From positions 11,670,501-11,734,500 of the forward strand of contig JBBMNZ010000018.1 of NCBI GenBank assembly GCA_037954325.1: a stretch of DNA of 64,000 nt, read 5' to 3'. The DNA comes from Fistularia commersonii (Eukaryota > Chordata > Actinopteri > Syngnathiformes > Fistulariidae). A program made the translations under genes and the position numbers. Position 1 is the stretch's first letter; each line of letters starts with the position of its first letter. Shown piece after piece: positions 61,301-64,000 of this stretch. The notes beneath the pieces are model-generated. The model did not search any database, was not told the DNA's origin, and saw nothing but the letters and a program-made list of their open reading frames with translations.

Positions 61301-63803
61301 TTAAGAGTTCATGTAGCTAGCAAGAAACAAAAGGAATAAAAGTAAATCATGCATGTGTGAAAAGGTCAGAAATAAAAGTATGAATCTTGTCTAAAAAACG
61401 ATGACTTGTGACATAAGCATTATCAAAACTTGTTCTACCCTGTGTCTAGTGTCCAACTTGCCTCATCAACACATGGCAAACCCAGGGGAATCGACCAGAA
61501 AAAAGATATCTGGTAAGTTTTAAAAGGGGTGCAGACAATTGTTATCTCAGCAATTCTAGAAGTCAAGTCAACAGAGATAATCCACCATGTACTGCAGAGG
61601 ATTTTCTGTTTTGTTTTGATTACAGAAGATTTAGTCATATTTTAAATCATACTGCCATCAGAGCATGAAAATGCCACAGCAAAAAAAAGAACAGTCTCAC
61701 CCTGCATTAACATCACAATATTATGTTCAAAAGTATCAAGAGTTATTGTCTTTTTCTTAAGGTTTTGCATTGGAACCATACATACAATTCACATTCATAC
61801 CCTTACATGTAAAATAGCAACGACCACACTAAAACATACATCTTCAGATGTTCCACCTCTAGAAGTACTTTTCCTTAACGTATTGGCCAACAATGCATAC
61901 AATATAAAGCGCATGTAGCATATTAACAATTAAAATGATTGCATTGCAATATAACATAATGACCATACCAGTGCGAGAGCAAATATTTCAAAATGAAAAC
62001 GCATTCTAATAGAAAAAAATTGTTGTAATATTTGATTGATCCAACCCAAATGGTAACCATCATTTGACATTCAAAATGCATAACATACCCAGACTTTGTC
62101 TTCAAAATGATTTTAAACAGATTGCATTTACAACTGGTAAAAATTTGTGCCCACCTTGAAATCACGCAGCTTGCAACATTGTTACATAGGTCCATTGAAA
62201 CAAGAGGTAGAATAATGCATCAAAACACATCAAATCTAGTCTCTAACAAAAATGAAAAATACCAAATACTACCGACAACTAAGCCAAAGAGGCAGGTTCA
62301 CATATACAGCTAGATGGTAGCCATCTGTGAAAGTGCATTTCAATGCATTCTTGTTTTTTAAAGCAAGGGAAGATGTCTTCTCTATCTGGAGTGCTCAGGA
62401 GAAAAGCAAAGGAGAATACCATACAAATTTACATTTGATTTGAATACAAAGACATTTGACTGCAACGTACATATTGCTGAACTGTTATTGTTTCAGTTGC
62501 ATGACGTTGGGATTTTATTAATCGAATTCTATTTAAAGCGTGACATGTTGCAAAATTGCTAATGTATAACCTATGAGGGTTTCTGACTGCAACTCATCTA
62601 AATTTAAAATCATAAATCTTTCATAGAACATGGACAAACATTCTTCTTGCATGACTACAGGCAGAGAGTATCCATTGTCTGGGCTGAATATTACACACTT
62701 GTCCCCTAAAAAAGATGCAAAGAGTAAATTAGCAAATGTGAAATGGAGATGAGGCCTTACAGCTCAGAGACTCAACTTAATACAACTCTCATGTGCACAT
62801 GGAGGAGAAGCATGTGCATAATTGTGCTTTCAGAGGTTCTTCACACTCCATGCTGGACATGGGCATAGGAAGAGGGATAGTAGGGGGGGAAAGAACATTG
62901 GCACTGGGGGACACATCATGACCGGTGTAGAATTTAAATTGCTGATTCCTAATTATATTGAATATTCCCAAGGTAATCCTGTTTGGTGTTATTGTCTAAA
63001 TTAAAAGTGAATTTCCAAATGAAGCCATTGTATAATGGATTGTCAGACACACTTGTTTGCTGGTAATTGCTGACGTGAGTAATTTTACCTTCCAACGTAT
63101 GAAAATAATTTTATTATTTTTGCAGCATTAATAAGATTCCTTTTACACCAAAGGACACATTTTTTCATGCTTTGTTTTTACAGTCAAGACTCACCACTGA
63201 TGCATCAGGATAAGGTGGTTTGTTTTCTGTTCGAGCATGAATACCCCAGCAATGTGCTAAAGAGTTTCTTATGGTGTCAGGGCTTCACATTTTTCTCAGA
63301 TTTACTGATTTTTAATGTATGTCTTGGATGTGTCATGGTAACCAAGAGCCACATCCCTTCCCCCATTTATCTTTGTGGGTGCAGGCTTATCCTCATATGC
63401 AATTCTATGGTAAATTGGGATATATCTTTACATGCAAAACTGAACATTTCTGCTGTTTTCAATGTCATAATTCTGAATGACCTTTCTAATTAAATCAGTT
63501 AAAAATGAAACGTCAACTCTAAGCGATGTGCAGGATATAAACCAGTTTGAATGGGTATATCAGAGAAAGAGTGAACAACATATCATTCAGATGAATCAAC
63601 ACAAACAAACAGTCATATATGTTGATGCATTAAGCAATTGGAAAAGAAGAAAAGAGTGAGCAAAACCATGAAAACAGTCAGATCAGTTGGAAAATGGAAG
63701 ACGGACATTACCTGTAGGGTCAAACTCATGGGAGGGAAGTGACGGTTTATCACTTTTAGGTTTCTTGTCTGGGGGGTGGTCCTTACTGAGAATGCTGCTG
63801 GTT
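46194..63803 (-). CDS. arhgef12: ARHGEF12 (LARG) Rho guanine-nucleotide exchange factor, 5'-partial, 37 coding exons
   Basis: Exons joined on the minus strand give one open frame of about 1,415 codons ending in TAA at 46194-46196. LARG exchanges GDP for GTP on RhoA at the plasma membrane; its RGS-like domain binds activated G-alpha-12/13 and its PDZ domain binds C-termini of plexin-B and some receptors. Counting from the first full codon of the 63.7-kb exon: PDZ about residues 55-130, RGS-like about 318-510, basic/Ser-rich linker 546-700, DH about 750-945, PH about 975-1100, then a divergent acidic/Ser-rich tail. The paralogue ARHGEF11 is less likely: the PDZ (GFGLTV, VQTGDRIIK), the linker (HIPQPQ) and the IIGAEDD segment follow LARG. 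Human LARG is about 1,544 residues; the shortfall lies in the post-PDZ linker and the tail. All exon phases agree, all introns are GT-AG except one GC-AG, and nothing suggests a pseudogene. Whether this is the a or b teleost copy cannot be told here. Confidence 0.96.
46437..46666 (-). CDS. arhgef12: ARHGEF12 exon 37: tail
   Basis: Encodes GYLVLEGYGGTGETSTDDDI (human NYLILDGYDPVQESSTDEE) and ends in a helix HLRNLQANLNYLK (human YIHKIEADLEHLK). Acceptor TCTCAG, donor CTGAAG|GTATCT, phase 0. Confidence 0.93.
46778..47014 (-). CDS. arhgef12: ARHGEF12 exon 36: tail with LKQxLVxQL helix
   Basis: Encodes LAALKQVLVTQLMSQEAAER, matching human LGLLKQLLVQQLGLTEK, then LGSGDTGFFDSPEDY. Acceptor CATCACAG, donor TATG|GTGAGA. 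Confidence 0.92.
47147..47362 (-). CDS. arhgef12: ARHGEF12 exon 35: acidic tail segment
   Basis: A 216-nt exon encoding a highly acidic run (KAEEEEADDDEEEGFVDPEL) and PSRADEALKT. Acceptor CCTCAG, donor ACAT|GTAAGT. The acidic run is a candidate intrinsically disordered region. Confidence 0.88.
47497..47591 (-). CDS. arhgef12: ARHGEF12 exon 34: tail
   Basis: Encodes GQRDSEEIITAGVSRPSKGP then DRTSTGSTQST. Supported by splice sites (TGCCAG / ACAG|GTAATT) and frame continuity; the tail is poorly conserved in the family. Confidence 0.84.
47697..47774 (-). CDS. arhgef12: ARHGEF12 exon 33: PH C-terminal helix
   Basis: Encodes WQRLITQRADAMKAKP; the Trp is the invariant residue of the PH C-terminal helix (human WQDLI). 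Acceptor GGCAAG, donor CGGA|GTACGT. Confidence 0.9.
47869..47956 (-). CDS. arhgef12: ARHGEF12 exon 32: PH domain, last strands
   Basis: Encodes NKSFFVLSMSDNGAQIYELM, matching human NKALFVISMSDNGAQIYELV. Acceptor TTACCAG, donor GAAC|GTAAGA. Confidence 0.96.
48183..48350 (-). CDS. arhgef12: ARHGEF12 exon 31: PH domain core
   Basis: Encodes LLLEDILVLLQKQDERLILK and FSPIIKLNTVLVRSVAT. In LARG family members the PH domain also has a hydrophobic patch that binds activated RhoA. Acceptor CTTTAAG, donor CCACAG|GTTAGT. Confidence 0.96.
48461..48536 (-). CDS. arhgef12: ARHGEF12 exon 30: PH domain, first strands
   Basis: Encodes NLDLTKKTMVYEGPLSWKVN and KDKTI. Acceptor TCAATCAG; the donor ATTG|GTTCGT is weak, but the frame and the family match hold. 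Confidence 0.94.
48703..48780 (-). CDS. arhgef12: ARHGEF12 exon 29: DH-PH junction
   Basis: Encodes RLEDYQRRLDLSSLKQTDNP; human has RLEDYQRRLDTSSLKLSEYP. Acceptor CCACTAG, donor CTAAAG|GTGAAT, phase 0. Confidence 0.95.
48971..49071 (-). CDS. arhgef12: ARHGEF12 exon 28: last DH helix
   Basis: Encodes EKDKVKQAADCCRKILNHVN and QAVKESEDKQ, the long C-terminal DH helix leading to PH. Acceptor CTTTCAG, donor AAGCAG|GTGGAG. Confidence 0.96.
49660..49774 (-). CDS. arhgef12: ARHGEF12 exon 27: DH domain, conserved region 3
   Basis: Encodes LCRRLQLKDIIPVEMQR, then ITKYPLLLDNILKYT, the most conserved DH helix. The Lys and the LLLDN Asn are the residues that engage switch II and the nucleotide-site side of Rho GTPases. 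Acceptor TTTGTAG, donor ACACAG|GTGCTC. Confidence 0.97.
49965..50090 (-). CDS. arhgef12: ARHGEF12 exon 26: DH domain, conserved region 2
   Basis: Encodes TFCSNQPFALEIIKTKQKK with flanks FSGGEEEKIKQ and SRFTSFIQ. A 126-nt phase-0 exon with acceptor GGTCGCAG and donor ATCCAG|GTAATA. Confidence 0.97.
50436..50810 (-). other. Unassigned ORF in an ARHGEF12 intron
   Basis: A 124-codon minus-strand ORF inside the 1-kb intron between the exons at 51090 and 49965. Its first 55 residues are acidic and protein-like (PFNSDTEEDCFDGFSAQEEA) and their DNA is richer in GC than the rest of the intron. The later part runs into a (GCAC)n tract and low-complexity sequence. It does not splice in frame with LARG. 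It may be the remnant of a retrocopy or of a transposon N-terminus; I do not recognise the family. Confidence 0.3.
50586..50609 (+). repeat. CACG tetranucleotide repeat
   Basis: About five units of CACG within an ARHGEF12 intron, next to the unassigned ORF at 50436-50810. Confidence 0.85.
51090..51175 (-). CDS. arhgef12: ARHGEF12 exon 25: DH domain
   Basis: Encodes LEQMAAVRKRNETSVIDQIG, matching human NEQMKAVRKRNETSVIDQIG. It ends LLSW in phase 0. Acceptor ATTTCAG, donor TGG|GTGAGT. Confidence 0.97.
51437..51583 (-). CDS. arhgef12: ARHGEF12 exon 24: DH domain, conserved region 1
   Basis: Encodes ELFYTERAHVRMLKVLDSVF and NIFTNLDDILHLH. The Glu in the T-E motif is the conserved region 1 residue that contacts switch I of Rho. 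Acceptor TCTGCAG, donor CATG|GTAAAC. Confidence 0.97.
51783..51934 (-). CDS. arhgef12: ARHGEF12 exon 23: lead-in and start of DH domain
   Basis: Encodes HDPPNWQQLVGREVLAGL, then HEIKRQEVIN, the autoinhibitory-linker end and the first DH helix. Human has DPPNWQQLVSREVLLGL. Acceptor TCACAAG, donor AATG|GTGTGG (weak downstream bases). Confidence 0.96.
52024..52056 (-). CDS. arhgef12: ARHGEF12 exon 22: 33-nt micro-exon
   Basis: Encodes PHEGTPKAIR, matching human EHGTPKPFR. Acceptor ATTTTAG, donor AGAAG|GTGAGC. Confidence 0.9.
52155..52293 (-). CDS. arhgef12: ARHGEF12 exon 21: linker before DH
   Basis: Encodes SGTPTSGPTRLSDGLQCDTL, and LDQLQEEDREND (human LDQVQEEECEVERV). Acceptor CTTCCAG, donor GACAG|GTGGAT. 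Confidence 0.92.
52367..52570 (-). CDS. arhgef12: ARHGEF12 exon 20: Ser-rich linker
   Basis: A 204-nt exon encoding GKALDGRPRPQKQLSQP and a Ser-rich segment (SSSPNSNTYSSDGSRD), corresponding to human IGRAMELQKARHPKHLS onward. Acceptor ATTCAG, donor ATAA|GTGAGT. Confidence 0.92.
52660..52765 (-). CDS. arhgef12: ARHGEF12 exon 19: basic linker, GC donor
   Basis: Encodes a Lys-rich stretch (KPEKEGEEKVKKP) and FPSILGPQRRPSR, matching human FPSILGPPRRPSR. The donor reads TCAG|GCAAGT, a GC splice site with an otherwise ideal consensus. The frame continues correctly into the next exon, so a GT site is not needed. Confidence 0.93.
52854..52968 (-). CDS. arhgef12: ARHGEF12 exon 18: conserved post-RGS segment
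   Basis: Encodes TTMQYVIYTYMKHLGVRVK, then EPRSLESKRVRINFLPKIK, close to human YVILMYMKHLGVKVKEPRN. Acceptor AAACTAAG, donor ATTAAG|GTATGT, ends in phase 0. Confidence 0.96.
53465..53497 (-). CDS. arhgef12: ARHGEF12 exon 17: 33-nt micro-exon
   Basis: Encodes VTTQTAEEEK, matching human MTAQAVEEDK. Acceptor CCTTAAG, donor AAGTG|GTAAGC. It is supported by phase fit to both neighbours. Confidence 0.88.
53577..53714 (-). CDS. arhgef12: ARHGEF12 exon 16: end of RGS-like domain
   Basis: Encodes QKRSMGLTVAEVELSRLD and SYAENIITKIEDI, the long helical end of the RGS-like domain. Acceptor CTTTCAG, donor TCCT|GTAAGT. Confidence 0.96.
53892..53994 (-). CDS. arhgef12: ARHGEF12 exon 15: RGS-like domain
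   Basis: Encodes RTELIPEEINRHVQTLQ and LPDIQKNLEDF, matching human RRPELIPEDLHRHYIQ. Acceptor GTCACAG, donor TTTCG|GTAAAT, ends in phase 2. Confidence 0.95.
54277..54319 (-). CDS. arhgef12: ARHGEF12 exon 14: RGS-like domain, small exon
   Basis: A 43-nt exon encoding NLKVAVPESISVDL (human HLKVSVPDEMSADL). Acceptor AATTTCAG, donor CTAG|GTTTGT. It ends in phase 1. Confidence 0.93.
54447..54545 (-). CDS. arhgef12: ARHGEF12 exon 13: RGS-like domain
   Basis: Encodes LCYLYADLVKQTNSKETRR then VFLDLHTFFVDRGA, the central helices of the RGS-like domain. Acceptor TTCCTCAG, donor GGAGCA|GTAAGC, phase 0. Confidence 0.97.
54665..54775 (-). CDS. arhgef12: ARHGEF12 exon 12: RGS-like domain
   Basis: Encodes NSIEQLKSRPAHLAAFLHHV then ISQFDPAPL, nearly identical to the LARG RGS-like core. 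Acceptor TTTTTCAG, donor CCTTTG|GTAGGA, phase 0. Confidence 0.97.
54952..55050 (-). CDS. arhgef12: ARHGEF12 exon 11: lead-in to RGS-like domain
   Basis: Encodes SSSRLVSQIIGAEDDYFDSD, matching human IIGAEDDDFDTEHEQ just before the RGS-like fold. In this family the acidic stretch before the RGS box contacts G-alpha-13. Acceptor CTGCAG, donor GAGCAG|GTAATC, phase 0. Confidence 0.95.
55226..55360 (-). CDS. arhgef12: ARHGEF12 exon 10: Ser/Pro/Cys-rich linker
   Basis: Encodes VSCGFGLGSPESFCPR, then PSPKSTPRNSFNSC, ending in DATDL before the donor CTG|GTAACT. The acceptor lies in CACCAGCAG and could be used at either AG, adding or omitting one Gln (end 55360 or 55363). Confidence 0.82.
55451..55558 (-). 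CDS. arhgef12: ARHGEF12 exon 9: acidic linker
   Basis: A 108-nt phase-0 exon encoding VPGGDADDGSTFETEHTP and a Ser-rich end. Little sequence conservation is expected here; it is supported by flanking splice sites (CTTTTAG / CAT|GTAATT) and continuity of the frame. Confidence 0.85.
55907..56026 (-). CDS. arhgef12: ARHGEF12 exon 8: helical linker
   Basis: Encodes 40 residues including EEYNRNPSPKLLKDIQEPKK and HIPQPQGQLF, matching human LLQEDYNRTPAQRLLKEIQ. The acceptor is read as GTGTCAAG with a poor pyrimidine tract; the donor is ACACAG|GTACAG. Phase 0 on both sides. Confidence 0.93.
56463..56632 (-). CDS. arhgef12: ARHGEF12 exon 7: end of PDZ and start of linker
   Basis: Encodes GSYVALTVLGRPPGLAQIP, the last PDZ strand, then a Ser/Pro-rich linker (SISSPNSPAAERPYSPQDR). 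Acceptor TGTCCTAG, donor CCATGG|GTACTG in phase 0. Confidence 0.95.
56774..56831 (-). CDS. arhgef12: ARHGEF12 exon 6: PDZ domain, helix B
   Basis: Encodes VNGTLVTHSNHIEVVKLIK. The His at the start of the second helix is the position that in class I PDZ domains selects Ser/Thr ligands. Acceptor CCAACAG, donor AAAT|GTAAGC. Confidence 0.97.
57043..57092 (-). CDS. arhgef12: ARHGEF12 exon 5: PDZ domain, middle
   Basis: A 50-nt exon encoding DGAAMRAGVQTGDRIIK, the helix and GDRI turn typical of PDZ domains. Acceptor TTTGTCAG, donor AAG|GTACTA, ends in phase 0. Confidence 0.97.
57841..57939 (-). CDS. arhgef12: ARHGEF12 exon 4: PDZ domain, start
   Basis: Encodes GLVQRCVIIQKDENGFGLTV followed by SGDNPVFVQ. 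GFGL is the carboxylate-binding loop of the PDZ domain. Acceptor TTTTAG, donor GAAG|GTAAGC, phase 1 to 1. Confidence 0.97.
60401..60466 (-). CDS. arhgef12: ARHGEF12 exon 3: phase-neutral (cassette-like) exon before PDZ
   Basis: A 66-nt open segment with acceptor GAGCAG and donor TGTG|GTAAGA. It starts and ends in phase 1, so it can be included or skipped without a frame change. It encodes a Ser-rich segment (QKSGSSSVLAEGKPES) that is not similar in sequence to, but sits in the same place and phase as, the Ser-rich exon of human LARG (KKTKSSSEESRSEIYG). I recall that exon as alternatively spliced in human; the recollection is not certain. Confidence 0.7.
60966..61034 (+). repeat. Mixed trinucleotide repeat
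   Basis: Runs of AAC, ACT, AAT and GAT units in an ARHGEF12 intron. Confidence 0.85.
62514..62705 (-). other. Candidate alternative last exon inside an ARHGEF12 intron
   Basis: On the minus strand a pyrimidine-rich acceptor (CATCTTTTTTAG) ends just above 62705. It is followed by 56 open codons (beginning DKCVIFSPDNGYSLP), TAA at 62533-62535 and AATAAA at 62514-62519. Its phase-1 start fits the donor of the exon at 63712-63803. If used, it would yield a short protein lacking PDZ, RGS, DH and PH. No known protein family was recognised. It may be chance. Confidence 0.3.
63712..63803 (-). CDS. arhgef12: ARHGEF12 exon 2: N-terminal segment before PDZ
   Basis: Encodes about 30 residues including SSILSKDHPPDKK and SHEFDPT, matching the human LARG N-terminal stretch that precedes the PDZ domain. 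Acceptor TTTAG at the high-coordinate end and donor CAG|GTAATG at the low end. It ends in phase 1. The first coding exon with the start codon must lie above 64,000. Confidence 0.9.
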
Positions 63804-64000
63804 CTAAAGAAAGAGAAATATCCTTGAGTCTGCTCACTAGCCAACAGGCAGACTCACTTCAAACAAACAGAGCAAAATTGTGGCATTTGTGCAGGATGTG
63901 CTTTTCCATACAACAATGTATCCTTTTAATTTCAAAAGGCTATGCAACTCAAATGAAGCCATCTTGTTAGACTACTAGCTTGCCTGCGCTGCATAAGCCA

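Larger units (their letters stand above)
57940..63711 (-). other. arhgef12: Large 5' introns of ARHGEF12
   Basis: Apart from the 66-nt exon at 60401-60466 and the candidate last exon at 62.5 kb, nothing coding was recognised. It contains trinucleotide-rich DNA at 60966-61034 (mixed ACT, AAT and GAT units) and short poly-A/T tracts. The remaining ARHGEF12 introns (46-58 kb) are short and hold only simple repeats. Confidence 0.7.

Overview
This is a piece of vertebrate nuclear DNA, almost certainly from a ray-finned (teleost) fish. The single gene that can be read has GT-AG introns, mostly short (about 80-1,000 bp). The spacer DNA is AT-rich, full of microsatellites, and carries many decayed transposons of types usual in teleost genomes: hAT copies, Tc1/mariner-like MITEs, an RTE-type LINE and several widespread teleost interspersed repeats. 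No operons, rRNA, tRNA or CRISPR arrays were seen.

Region 46.2-63.8 kb (minus strand): 37 coding exons of ARHGEF12 (LARG), a RhoA-specific guanine-nucleotide exchange factor that acts downstream of G-alpha-12/13 receptors and plexin-B. The exons join in one unbroken frame of about 1,415 codons. They cover a short N-terminal segment, the PDZ domain, a linker, the RGS-like domain, a basic/Ser-rich linker, the DH domain, the PH domain and the C-terminal tail to a TAA stop at 46194-46196. Only the first coding exon (about 15-20 residues in human) and the promoter are missing; they lie beyond 64,000. Points of note: a GC-AG intron, a 66-nt phase-neutral exon before the PDZ domain, an apparently missing short exon after the PDZ domain, and a candidate alternative last exon with its own stop and AATAAA at about 62.5 kb.

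Region 22-46 kb: spacer downstream of ARHGEF12, without a recognisable gene. It holds a Tc1/mariner-like MITE, a truncated RTE LINE with a target-site duplication, a hAT element with a transposase remnant, a minisatellite, a long AATAAG microsatellite and copies of a common teleost repeat.

Region 20.1-22.3 kb: a GC- and CpG-richer block with poly-purine runs and a (CAG)8 run on the minus strand that ends exactly at a strong splice donor. I read it as a candidate promoter and untranslated first exon of the next minus-strand gene. From remembered vertebrate gene order (ARHGEF12 followed by GRIK4 in the same orientation) GRIK4 is the leading guess, but no GRIK4 coding exon was found.

Region 1-20 kb: no gene recognised. 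If the GRIK4 idea is right, this is its first intron. It contains three hAT-like copies plus a hAT fragment, a second MITE, a foldback repeat and arrays of an approximately 40-bp repeat that served as landing sites for several transposons.
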